DNA of 64,000 nucleotides from Aphelocoma coerulescens (taxonomy: Eukaryota; Chordata; Aves; Passeriformes; Corvidae): NCBI RefSeq assembly GCF_041296385.1, contig NC_091019.1:11546031-11610030 (forward strand). The letters run 5' to 3'. Position 1 is the stretch's first letter; each line of letters starts with the position of its first letter. Position numbers and translations under genes: made by a program. The notes under the pieces are model-generated. The model was not told the DNA's origin. It made no database searches and saw nothing but the letters and a program-made list of their open reading frames with translations. Shown piece after piece: positions 1 through 10,613 of this stretch.

Positions 1-1951
1 CATCAAACTATAGCTACTGGAGAAAGTGAAAATTCACCTTTAGTGCAAGAGAGCTGCAAGACTTTCTTCAGTGAATGATTTTAAGAAATTGGTATTAACC
101 TTTTCCCAGCCCTTGTGCCACATATTTGCAACAGGTAATTTAAATGCGTGTGGTAGACGGCAGTAACTGCTTGGGATGAATGTCATGAACATGCCCCATG
201 AAATCCCTAATGTTTCCAGGCATGGGGAGGACTCTGGGGAGACTGGCAGCACTGGTCACATTTCCTGAGCTGGAAAATGCCTCCTGCAGCTGCATATTTC
301 CAGGACACCTTGCAACAGCCAGGGCGTCAGAGAAAATTTTCCTAGGAAACTGGGGATGTGAGTCCACCCCATGGCTTTTCATGGCTTTCCAACAAGTGGC
401 TGATTTGAGCTGAGGTCTGGTTATTGTTATAATATTCTCTGGCTTCTAATACTGCTCCAGGCTGCCAGACACAGAAAATGTGCCCAGAGTTTCATCCCTG
501 GCACTGTAACATCTGCCTATGTCACGCCCTGGATGCCATTAGAGAAGTATTAAAACACACCTTACGTATAAAATTTGCAACTTAGTGCATCTCTTGAAAG
601 GTTTTGAATCCTGGACAGCAAAAGCAATTAAATTTTAAGGAAAATATTACAGGTGTGTTTTTTTAATACTGAATTTTAGTTTCAAATAGGCACACATTAT
701 GTCCTTATGTACTGTCAAAAGAGAGGATGTTTCTCTAGATTAATTCAAGTGTCTATTAAGAAAAAGTTCAATCCATCTCAGCTGTTCTGGGATATTGCTT
801 ATAACCCTACCAGTTATTGAATATGGCCAGACTGTTTTCTGTTCTTAGGGAGGTGTAGGTTAATTCCTTTGTATTGCAGCTACTATCAGGACTCAAAGTC
901 AGTCACTGGAGGTCATCAAAAGGTCCTTTGATCCATAAGCTAAAGAAAGTGAAGTGTTTCTTATACTTTTGATGAATTTGCCATGTTTTCTTATCTTTTC
1001 AGTTGCTCGTACATAGTGTAAAATAGTAATTTCTGAAATTTGCCCATGTCTCATCATGTTGCAGTCACATCAGAGTTTGACCAGGCAGTGCTGCAGAATA
1101 TATTGAAGAGAAGGCAAACATGAACAGTAGTAGAAAATTGTATTATCAGAGACATGTATATGTATGAAAAAATCTATGTGTACGAGTCTTTTTGCTGCTT
1201 CTCATTTCACGCTTTATCTGAGTGAGGAAAAACTACATCCAACAATCACAGCATAACCTGTGCATGTTATGAGGAAGAACTGTGCCCTGAGTATGTTCTC
1301 TATGTGGATTTATCGCTCATATGGTCACCTGTGAGCTCTGCACAGATACAAATTGAGGGATTGGAGAAAATACAAGTGCATGATGGAAAAGAAAATACGA
1401 ACAAAATACAAGTTATTTTGTGCAAACTGTTTGTGCACAGGTGGGTTTGAGAAATGTGGAACTGCTACAATTTACCATCTATTTAAAGAGATTTTTGTGT
1501 GATAATCTTTGCATCCATTTGTTAAACTGTCAGTAATGTTCTTCTGGTTTTGGTATGCTGGTGTGCAATGCGAGTGTTCCTAATCATCTCTTCAGGTGGA
1601 GTTTCAACTTGATCTGCTTCAGTTGTTAAAATGGGAGATCAAACAGAATTTTGACTGCCAGGATCACTTTTTAAAAAAAATATCCTTGTCCATATTGCAT
1701 GTTCAGATACTGTAGTAATGGCTGGTGGAGCAGTAGATGTTCAAACTTCAGTACACTTAGCCAAAACATTGTCTTTTGTTAAAAACATTCTTCCTCTAAA
1801 ACTGTCCTACTCTGTGAGTTCTACGATGGAGTAGAATAGAAATTGGAGAAAAAGCTATTAAGTCAATCCAGGCCATCATTCCATGGAGGCAGTATTGTTT
1901 GCTGCACTGAAGTTTTTAGCTCTAATTTGAGCTAGTTTTCAATTTCCCATG
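1..1951. other. Unique AT-rich non-coding stretch
   Basis: No gene, RNA or recognisable transposon is visible. Short reading frames overlap on both strands at about 40-413, in a patch somewhat richer in GC than its surroundings. None resembles a family I know, and overlap on both strands is expected when stops are rare by composition. The minus-strand frame is preceded by a plausible splice acceptor near position 338, but nothing else supports an exon. Confidence 0.6.
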
Positions 1952-2185
1952 CAATGGGGTTTCGGTTGCACCCCCTGGGAGATTATTTCACAGTACAATA
2001 ACTCTGTCATGATGTTTTGCTGATATCTGGCCTAAATCTTCCCTCTTAATTTCATCCCATTCTTTGCTGTTATAGCCCTAGGTATCACACTAAACAATTC
2101 CCCTTTTTCCTAAGTGGTTAGCTCATCAAATATTTCTGGACAGCTACGCTCCTCCTTATTTCAGTTGTTGCTTGGTTAGTATCTA
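1952..2185 (-). mobile_element. Ancient CR1/L3-type LINE remnant
   Basis: The plus strand carries, in order, several words of the antisense 3' part of old amniote CR1/L3 elements: GATATCTGGCCTAAATCTTC at 2022, a CATCCCATT word near 2053, CTAAACAATTCCCCTTT near 2091, and a TATTTCTGGACAGCTA word near 2130. The words occur in the right order and spacing, so the element lies on the minus strand. It is heavily diverged, has no open reading frame and is a dead fragment. The ends are approximate and the subfamily is not resolved. Basis: recalled family consensus, not an alignment. Confidence 0.65.
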
Positions 2186-2232
2186 ATCTTAACATTTCTA
2201 TGAAGATTTATGTTTAAAAGTCCTGTGACTGG

Positions 2233-2279
2233 TCTTTTTTTACTTTTTTTTTTTCTCTTTTTTTTTTTTCTTTCTTTCC
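2233..2279. repeat. T-rich low-complexity tract
   Basis: Nearly pure T with scattered C and A, seen directly. It lies just beyond the old CR1 remnant. It could be a degraded poly-A tail on the minus strand, but no element body next to it is recognisable. Confidence 0.85.
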
Positions 2280-4272
2280 CTGCCACTCCTGGAATCCTTA
2301 TTTGTGAATAGCCTATTTTTGAGAGCTACTGAGCATGAAGTGTGCTACAGAACCTTGCAGATTGGTGCTCTCACCCCACTCACAGAGTTGGCCACAGGTT
2401 CACCAGCTTTATTTTTGTTGCCCTGTCACATCCTCATTTGGGTTTCTTTTTCTCAGGCTTACTGCTTTCCAAATCTTTCTTTCCTATTGCAGTTCTGGAT
2501 TTTTTTCTTGTTAGGAAATTCAGGAAAAACATACAATTAAATGAACAAGTGTTTGTTGAATTTCGTACTTTTCAGTTTTTCTGATGTCTTGCTATAACAT
2601 GGATGAATAAATTAACATTTGCCACTTTACTGTTCTTCAGTACTGCTGAAATACTGTTTAGGATTCTCACATCAGTTGAGATAGTAAATAAAACAGTCTT
2701 GTGATGTGCTGCTAGATTGGTAAAATAAGTACTATGCAGTAGTGAAAACTGCCTTGAAAATATCAGTGAGACTGATACTTTTTGATCTTTCTAAATAACT
2801 CCCCTCCAGAAAACCGTGCCTTTTGGAAAAATAGGAATACAATTGAGTCTGTGAATGGAATTAATAGAAGTCTCACATCCCTTGTGACTTCATATGAAAT
2901 GACTCTTTAGGAAATTTTTTTTTTATGAGTCTAGCAATATTTCTTCACTTGCTGGAGGCACTTAATGATGTAAGAGTCTCAGCTTTCATTTTTAAAAGAA
3001 TTTGTCTTTCAGGCTTAATTGACTGCTGAGGAAAGTTGAAAATATGACTCTGGAGTTTCCAAAAATGCAGATAAAAGAAACGGAAGCCTTTTTTCTCTCT
3101 TAAATTATTGCTGCTTCAGCAACTTTCAAATCATTTAGATTGACCTAAATTCTTCCATCTGACTTCACAACTATGGGGGTGTTTGTGGTCCTCTTCCAGC
3201 TTGGCTTAGAAATAGGTGGGTGGCTCCATATCCTTGTGTGGTGGGACCCTATTTAGTCACAAATAATGACCCAATTTTTTGTGCTGAAAGCAAAAGTAAT
3301 CAAACACGAGGCACTGTTTTGCCCCAAAACAGCTTCCTGACTTATTTACCAGGATGCATTCCTGCTCCTTACTCAAACTCCTCAGGCTCCTTCCTTGTAT
3401 TTACCTTGCTATTTCTCAACGCAATTCCTTAAGTCAGATGGAGATAGGAAGTGTTTAAAATGGTCACCACGATGGGATGATAGCAGTATTTTAGGCAGGT
3501 TTGTGTGTCAGTGTATCCTACAGCTGATCCACTCTATCCTTTCTGTCCCATGAAAGAATCTCACATATTTTAATTTGTTGACTTAGTTTCCTTCCTCTCT
3601 TTTACCTTTGGGATGAATCCTCTCTTTTGCCATGGCATTTTCCACTGGCATTTTGATTAGGTGAATAACTAAACAATTTAGTAGGCTAGGAGAGTAGCTC
3701 TTTTCATCTTTATGTAACACATTTGAATATACACTACATTTTTACAAGATGTTTTATCCTGAGTGATAAAAAGATGAAAAATGATGAAAAAAAGAGATGA
3801 AACTGAAATGAAATGTTTTGCACATCATGAGATTACAGCATATAATGTTCCTATAATGTAAACATTCTTTGACATGCTATTGTGTATTTTAGACACAAAT
3901 TGCAGCTTGTATGTTTTTGCAGTGCTGACTAGGTGACATAATTGCTGCATTTGAAAAAAGTTGTGTTGTATTTCTAGAGAAAAGTTCTTAAGACCATCTA
4001 CAGCAGCTTGTATCTTGTATTGCAATTTTCTCAGCTGCTTGATGGATTTTCTGCAGCTTTTACAGGACAACATGTCATGGTAGAGGTAATTCTCTGAGTC
4101 TGTGATTACCAGATGACTGAATGCCCAGAGCATGAACCATACTTAGGGCTGTCACCTTCCACTCCTGAAGCTACGAGGGTGTCAGGTAGACACAGGAAAA
4201 AGGACTTGGTATAGTCATGATCCAGTTCAAAAGACACAGGAAGCCAGTCATCAAAACTATTTCAAGGAGTGG
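2280..4272. other. Unique AT-rich non-coding stretch
   Basis: No gene or transposon recognised. The longest reading frame is a minus-strand 102-codon frame at 3825-4133, whose product is rich in K, Q and L. It has no family resemblance and a length expected by chance. The stretch ends at the target site of the solo LTR. Confidence 0.6.
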
Positions 4273-4277
4273 CATAT
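4273..4277. repeat. Target-site duplication, left copy (CATAT)
   Basis: CATAT lies immediately before the TG that opens the LTR and is repeated exactly at 4909-4913 immediately after the closing CA. Confidence 0.9.
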
Positions 4278-4908
4278 TGTCTTGGGGTGACTTTATGATG
4301 TGTATCCCCTATCGCTGCCTATGCCCAGAAATTAAATCTTGTGCCTTTCTATGCCTTTAAACTGAGCCTGAGAGGGGGAAGGAAAAACTGAGCAAAACTT
4401 TCTCAAAGCAGTTTGCAGCTTGTTCAAGGTCACACAGAGATAGAGACTTTTTTTCAGCTGCGGCAGGGGAGCGAGGAAGCACCCGGCTTGCTGCTTTCCA
4501 GTCAGCTTTTGGCCAGTTGTTCAGTTTCTTTTTCTCTGGAGAGAGACTGAGAGTTGAACTTCTTTTCCTTCCCTGGAATTTCGGATTTTCTCCCTTTTCT
4601 ACTGGACTGCTTCAACACCAGAGCACATCGGGAGGACTTTCCACCAGGCACAGAGGGCCTGGCCCTGGGCCAAGCCCCAGCTCCGAGGAGACCAAAGGGA
4701 GGACTCAAACACTTTCCCAGGTTTCTCTCCACAGCAAAAGATTTTATTATTTAGCATTATTTTCCTTTTCCTGTGTGTTTGTTAAATAAATAGTTTTATC
4801 TCCTTCACTTTCCTTCAATGAAAATTTGTTTTTCCCGAACCTGGTGGGGGAGGGGTGGTTGTGCCTTCTCTCAGAGGATATATTTCTAAATTTGCCCAAA
4901 CTGGAACA
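4278..4908 (+). mobile_element. Solo LTR of an endogenous retrovirus, 631 bp
   Basis: The element opens with TGTCTTGGGGTGAC and closes with GGAACA, so it has the TG...CA ends of an LTR. It is bounded by perfect 5-bp copies of CATAT. A polyadenylation signal AATAAA is at 4785-4790, on the plus strand, which gives the orientation. The last part, with the GGTGGGGGAGGGG and TGCCTTCTCTCA words, resembles the 3' end of LTRs I know from songbird genomes. There is no gag, pol or env next to it, so it is the product of recombination between two LTRs of a former provirus. Five-base duplications fit ERVL-type (class III) integrases better than the 6-bp duplications of ERVK-type elements, so ERVL-like is the likelier class; this is inference. 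The short reading frames inside it (4502-4789) are not genes. Confidence 0.9.
4785..4790 (+). promoter_or_regulatory. LTR polyadenylation signal AATAAA
   Basis: An exact AATAAA hexamer lies 118 bp before the 3' end of the solo LTR, where the R region of an LTR would carry it. It sets the orientation of the element. Present activity is unknown. Confidence 0.6.
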
Positions 4909-4913
4909 CATAT
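4909..4913. repeat. Target-site duplication, right copy (CATAT)
   Basis: Exact partner of the copy at 4273-4277. Confidence 0.9.
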
Positions 4914-6917
4914 GAATTTAAATATTGGCACCGTTACTTTTGTAGCTTTGAAAGTAACTTCAGAAGTTTTGAGAATGCTCATTACATTATTTGCAAGCAG
5001 TGGCATCAGCGAGGATTCCTTTCTGCGAGTTAAAGTCATACCAAAATGATATGGCAGGATTTTATTGTGTAAATAAATAGCTGTTTGCTGTAAAATTATT
5101 TTTAAAAAATTATTTACTGTGGCTTTGATGGTATTTGGTGGCTGAGCAGAATTAAGGCTTTGTGCACCTATGAATTACAGTAGTCAGATACATGGTTTCA
5201 ACCTAGACAGGTTTGGATAGATTTATTCTTGAAGAATTGGCTTCCCTGTCTATGTGGAGCAGCATGTACTAAAAATCTGTTGATTTTTATATCAGTAACA
5301 TTTTTAGTATATCAAGCTTCTCTGTTATCAGATGTGCTCATCTTCCCCCAAATGCATTATTTGTTGTTTATTCATGATAAGAATGCTACCAGAATGAAAT
5401 GATGATCATAAATATTTGTATCAGAAAATCAGGCTTTCAGAGAGCTTTTTGAAACAGAGATAGGGGACAACACTAAAAAAAAAAATTATAGGAATATCTG
5501 TAGAAAAACCCCAGATAACTAAGAAAAGTAAAATAGCTACTGGAAGAACAACCATTGTCAATAGCAAAGTTTGTTAATAGGAAAAAAATAAGGGAATGGC
5601 TAAGGGAATGACCCAAAAGCATAGGCCTAAATCTTAGAAAACAAACATTCAATAAAAGATGAACTTGTTACATGAAACAATATTTGAAAATAAATAATGA
5701 ATTGAGAAAAAAATTGAAATTTGAAGATTCTGTTAATAATGTGTGCCAGAGGATCCCCATATCATGAAGTACTCTAGATTTGGGTCTCTATAGCTCTTCA
5801 GGTATAACTGGTGGCACTAAAACACACATGTATGTAAATACACTTCTACTGCTATGAGACAATGTTGGAAATACTCCAAATGTATACAGGTTTTTGTGTT
5901 TTGTAAAATCACCATAGGATCTGAGGACCTGATCACCCCAGGAAGAGGTGCTGTTCATGTCCAGCGTGACAGCCTGGTGCATCTTGGCAGGGGCATTTTT
6001 GGCACCTGTGCTTCAAACAGGCCAATCTGCTTTAGAGCTTTGATATTTGCATCAAAACTCCATGCAAACACTTCTTTTCCCCATAGTTGTAAAGTTGCTT
6101 CTGCATTACTGAGATCACCAGAAGTACTTTTGTGTGCCTGGCTAAAACTCATGCGAAGCTGTGAGGGCTGTCATTTGTATTGGCACCTGCAGGACATCAT
6201 GCAGGGGTAGCAACAAAACAGATCTTCTGATTAAAACATGGATAGCTACGTGCTTGTGGTAATGGCAGCTACTTGCACAGATGGGTAAAGCAGGAACACC
6301 ACAAAATAAAGAGATTAAGCTGCAAATAGTGAGGGTGTTATGTATGAAGTCCTAATGAATATTCATATAATAACTAAAGCTACTGCTGACACTGAGTGCT
6401 AATCCTTTTGCAAATAACAATTAGCAGAGAGGTTGTAAAAGGGATGCTAATTTGCACATAGTATCAAGAGCTAAGAAATATCCTGGCTAAACAAAGGCTT
6501 TTGAATCTGCAGAAAAATCATCCTGCACTGTGAATCAGATTGCGAAACGATGAATCGCATCACAATTTCTAAACAGGTTGTTGCAGAGGACCAGTCATTT
6601 GGGTGAAAATGTGAGCAGGCCTCCTAAGTATCATCTAAGAAATTATCTAAGTATTATATCTCCATTATATAGGTATTATCTGTTATCTACACAGAATTCA
6701 TCAGTAAGAACACACTGCTACAGGATTCAACTCATTCACCGACTTCAGCTGTAATGGAAGTATTATTATAGAAACAGGAATTCAATTTTCTTGCTTACCT
6801 CAGAGGTGTTTGGAAATGAAAAATGTGGCATTTTTGTACTAAATCTGGTGCATAAATTACAATTATTAATGTACAGTGCATGGTTTGTTGCTGTAGCTAT
6901 TGGAGGCTGAGCTAGTA
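4914..6917. other. Unique non-coding stretch with motif cluster
   Basis: No gene is supported. Two things stand out. A minus-strand frame at 5955-6152 has a protein-like composition, and its reading continues in another frame at 5788-5982. A cluster of octamer-like and TAAT motifs lies at about 6355-6457. Both are discussed as findings. The rest is AT-rich sequence with short chance reading frames. Confidence 0.55.
6355..6457. promoter_or_regulatory. Candidate POU/homeodomain site cluster
   Basis: A 12-bp perfect palindrome ATGAATATTCAT is at 6355-6366, a TTTGCAAAT octamer-like word at 6407-6415, a CAATTAG word near 6418-6424, and the composite ATGCTAATTTGCAC at 6444-6457. These are all seen directly. 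POU-domain factors bind octamer and ATGAATATTCAT-type dimer sites, so the cluster could be an enhancer core. In AT-rich DNA such motifs also arise by chance, and conservation cannot be assessed here. Confidence 0.3.
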
Positions 6918-6985
6918 TGGTGGTTTGACCCAGGCTGGCTGCCAGGTACCCACCAAAGCCACTCCATCAAACCCATCTGCCACAG
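6918..6985 (+). mobile_element. LTR 5'-end fragment (songbird-type ERV)
   Basis: The sequence starts TGGTGGTTTGACCCAGGCTG and continues with a CCAGGTACCCACCAAAGCC word. I recognise this as the first 60-70 bases of a common songbird LTR family that opens with TGTGGTTTGACCCAGGCTGG. The match fades after about 6985, and neither the 3' part of the LTR nor a target-site duplication is found, so this is a truncated, decayed copy. It is a different family from the two complete LTRs in the window. Confidence 0.65.
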
Positions 6986-7377
6986 GGCAACTATAAACAT
7001 CAACTAAAATTCAACAGATATTGCAGATTTTGATGAATTCAGTCCTTTTAAAAGACTCAGTATCTATGCAGATCAGCTCCTAAATACTTTTGAGAAGTTG
7101 TACTCATGACAGTAATTACTGTTTACTTATGGAGCTGATAGGGAAAATGAAGATAAAACCCAATGCAATGTGTTCCATTATGAGGATACACTTTTAAGCT
7201 GGCAGTTGTAGATTTATCATGTCCTTTGGAATAGGTCTAAATCTGAAGGAGATTGACCCCAAAGGACACTTGTTGTGTCCTATGTCACACTGTTACTAGA
7301 AGAAGGAGATAAGGAGTGTAAGAAAGACAGAAAATGTCAAGTGCTGTGCTTTCCTCTGAATAATACATCAGTTTAGT
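6986..7377. other. Unique non-coding stretch
   Basis: No gene or repeat recognised. Some of it, next to the ancient CR1 on its right, may be the unrecognisable 3' part of that element. Confidence 0.5.
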
Positions 7378-7500
7378 GGCTCATCTGAATCATCATGCTT
7401 AATAGCCAGTGAGGGATGAGATCTCTTCTCCATAAACTTATCTAATCCCTTTTTGAACCTCCTTCAATACTAATAGCAATAATATAGTGTCTTCCATGGA
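7378..7500 (-). mobile_element. Ancient amniote CR1 LINE fragment
   Basis: Read on the minus strand, the sequence contains AAAAAGGGATTAGATAAG, then a TTTATGGAGA word, then TGGCTATTAAGCATGATG. These are the ordered landmarks of the 3' region of the CR1 type still abundant in turtles and crocodilians (KGIR-DKFMEE coding end followed by the short 3' UTR). The copy is diverged and truncated at both ends, so it predates the bird radiation. Boundaries are approximate. Confidence 0.75.
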
Positions 7501-10354
7501 TTTCCATATGCACACAACCTGTTAGCAGCACAGAGTGCCCAGCAGTGTCTGCAACTGGTATCTCAAGCACTTGAGCATGCTTGGTTTTAAGCATTTTCCT
7601 TATTTTCCACTGGCTTTTTTTTTTTTTTTACTGGTGTGTGCATAGATGAGTTAAGCCAGTTGTGCAGTCTGTGCATAAATGAGTTAAAAGACCGAGGAAC
7701 CACCATATTAAAGTATTTGAGTGGTTCACTTGAGTATACGTGTGCTGCAAGGAAAGAAAGAACTCTTGCTGTCTTTAGAGAAAGGTCTGTACAAACAGAT
7801 ATTAATTCTATCATCTTCCCTTCATTCTGCTCCCTCCCAGCAGTTCTGGTATCTCTCTTGCCCCTGTGAAATTAGTCTAATTATCAGTTAATGATTGAAA
7901 CTGACGGTTCAATACACGTGCTCTGACATGCTGCAGACTGCTGATTCTTAGCAGAAACAAAATCAGTGGAATCAGTGCACAAACAAAACTTGACAATGTA
8001 ATATAAACATTCTGAGATATTATTGGTCCATGAGAAGTGAAGTTTTGAGGCACCTGAAACATATCCCTTTGAAACTGGCTATGTTTCCCACAAAAACAGG
8101 GAAAGATAAAACTGAAACAGCTGTTTTTATTTTTTCCTTAATTAGCAGAATATATCATGAGGTAGTAGGGTGCCGTTTACAAAAAAGAGAACAGAGATAT
8201 AATATCATCATATCTGACATTGGGAAAGGTGCCTGATATAAGAGAGCCAGGCTTGTACCTCCTACCCACACAATTAGGGTCTCAGAGTAGCATTTATAGT
8301 CCCAGCTTGAGCTGTGATTTTTGGAAATGTTGTCAGGCTATGGATCAATTTTAACTGCAGCTTCTGGCATTAAATCAGCATAAAACATGGACATTATGTG
8401 TTATTTTAGTTTGGACCATTAGTAGTCATACTGCTTCACTTCCTGCATGAAAGAATTTTTGACAACTGATATGAAATTATGTTGTCTTCACCAATGGATT
8501 TTAAGGAAATAAAAAGCCAGTGAATATTTTAAAAATCAACACATGCCAAAATAGCTGGAAATTTTCATGTTCAGTCTAAAACTGTCCCTGTTTCAGGTGG
8601 TTCCTGATAAATTGGAATGCAAAGCCTTAATTAGCTGGGTGCTACAGATGGATTTCTTACAGCCACAGCCTTTTAAAAATCAGAAATTAGGATTTCAGAT
8701 GTGTGTTTGACAAATTTTATTGTAAATTTTATTATAGTGATTTTCTTAAATTTAAAGGTTGAGGGGAAAAAAAGGATACAGAATCCCAGATTTTCCTTTA
8801 AAAGAAAAATTGATTCATTCCACTATAGGTACATTAAATGCAATATTCATTCTCCACAGATGCTAAATAGAATTTGAGATTTCATTTTCTGGTCTATGCA
8901 GAAAGTTGGGCACTTTGGAAATCCTTTAAAGAAATTCTCCAAGTGAAGGAGGATTCAAAGTAAGCCTCACATCTCACTTGCAAAGCCACAGGAAGGCAGA
9001 ACTTCAAGGGACAGCCTGTTTGTCAACTTTATTTCTAGGTATTGTTAACATAACTGCTCCTCCTGTAGTGGCTCGTACTAATTTGGATGTCCTTGATTCA
9101 AATGAAATAAAACAGAAAACACCACTCAGTAATTTGCGCTTAAGAAAGAAAAAGCTGAAGAGTTTTGGTATACCAGTAAAAAAAATGTTTTAATTATAAA
9201 AGTGACAAGTTTTTCAATCTTTCTGTTAGCCCAGACCTTAAGCCAAGTTCATCTAAAAAATCCTAAAAATGTGTGTGTTACAAATATGGTTCAACATTAA
9301 AGTAAATTTATACCAAGTAGTGGGTATGGAGCTATCTTAGTGGAAATTCAGTGTCTTAAATCTTGACTGGGGAAAACATGCTGCATTTTAATGCTACCTG
9401 TATAAATCAGAGCTGGGGGGAAATGTTTTGAATGACATCTTGAAACAGAGGCTACAGTTCTGCTATCTTTATGACATGGTTTTATAACAATTGGTGTTAG
9501 AGGTTTCAAATCAGCAATGATACAAAAATCCTCCTTTCAAGTTATCTAGATGAAGAGCAAAATTGCCTAGATATATTTAAATGAAAAAGGCTGAAATTGC
9601 CTTGAGAAAGTTAATTTCAAGATAGGAGTGAAATGTTTGAGTCAAATTTGCTCTGTGCCATCAGTAGGCTTGAAACAGTGTAGAGACATGAAGTAAAAAT
9701 TTCAGTATTTCAAGAACTAATAACATAAGGAAAACAAAGCAGATATGGAAGTAATCTTTCAATCAGGTATTTTATTTGCTGAGATGTATCACCTTATGGA
9801 GACACACAGGAAGAGATTGCTCTTGCTAAAATACGATGATGTTACAAAGTACTTACTGGACATGACATAATATATCTGACAACTTCCAGGCAGAATATAA
9901 ATGTGAAATATGATGTTCAGACAGGCACACACTCATGGAGAGGGCGCTGCCCCTTTTCACTGCAGTGCCAAGAACGTGTTTAACTCAGGATTGTGATAAG
10001 CACAGGTAAAGCACTCTTGCATTATTACTTAAAAGGGGATGGAAATTAACAGACTGAAAGAGGAAAAAAGTAGATTTAAAAGATAATCAGTATGTTTTAC
10101 TTTCTGCAGTGGTTTCAGGATGTCTGGAAGCAGGCCAGCATGATATTGTTTCTCATGCCTCTTCAAGGAAATGCATATTTTCACTATGTCTCTCTCAACT
10201 GTCCCTTTTGTTCCTCTTACAAACATTGGAGTAAGTACAGAGAGCATATGAAAACAAGACCGAACAGCAATTATTTCTTTTATACAAACAACTCTGTGTG
10301 ATGTGCTGTTGGACAACACCGGCTAAAAGGATAGAGTGCAGCTCAAACTGAGCT
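7501..10354. other. Unique stretch with two exon-like segments
   Basis: No gene is established. Two segments deserve mention. At 9039-9193 an open frame follows a good splice acceptor and ends at a stop. At 10107-10231 a segment is bounded by a strong acceptor and a GTAAGT donor. A 15-base T run is at 7615-7629, and a CTCF-core-like word lies at 9939-9948. The rest is AT-rich and featureless. Confidence 0.5.
9939..9948 (+). promoter_or_regulatory. CTCF-core-like word AGAGGGCGCT
   Basis: AGAGGGCGCT matches the right two thirds of the CTCF core (AGRKGGCRSY) at every position. The left part, which should read CCASY, is CATGG and fits poorly. The word contains a CpG in an otherwise CpG-poor neighbourhood. 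It is a weak candidate only. Confidence 0.2.
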
Positions 10355-10613
10355 GGAAGGAATGGCTGATAGTGCTCAGCTTCTGTGTGCCAAGAACAGG
10401 GACATTTTCCCAGGTAACGCTGTGGATGAAGCTGAGTCTGAGGCTTGGAAGGAATGGCTGATAGTGCTCAGCTTCTGTGTGCCAAGAACAGGGATATTTT
10501 CCCAGGTAATGCTGTGGATGAAGCTGAGTCTGAGGCTTGGAAGGAATGGCTGATAGTGCTCAGCTTCTGTGTGCAGAGAACAGGGACATTTTCCCAGGTA
10601 ACGCCGTGGATGA
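10355..10613 (+). repeat. Minisatellite, 92-bp unit, about 2.8 copies
   Basis: The word GGAAGGAATGGCTGATAGTG starts at 10355, 10447 and 10539, giving an exact 92-bp period. Copies 1 and 2 differ at two positions by my reading, both C-to-T. Copy 3 has more changes and fades after about 10613. The array is moderately GC-rich compared with its flanks. Because 92 is not a multiple of three, one unit is read in successive frames. The minus strand stays open in all three, which accounts for the longest frame in the window (10376-10849, 157 codons). I do not recognise the unit as part of a known transposon or gene. Confidence 0.95.

Noticed and set aside
3825..4133. 102-codon minus-strand frame with coiled-coil-like composition
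   Set aside because: No heptad pattern that holds up, no known family, and length consistent with chance.
8158..8169. Twelve-base match to the let-7 5' end (TGAGGTAGTAGG)
   Set aside because: The next bases diverge from let-7 and no complementary arm lies within a hairpin distance, so no precursor can form.
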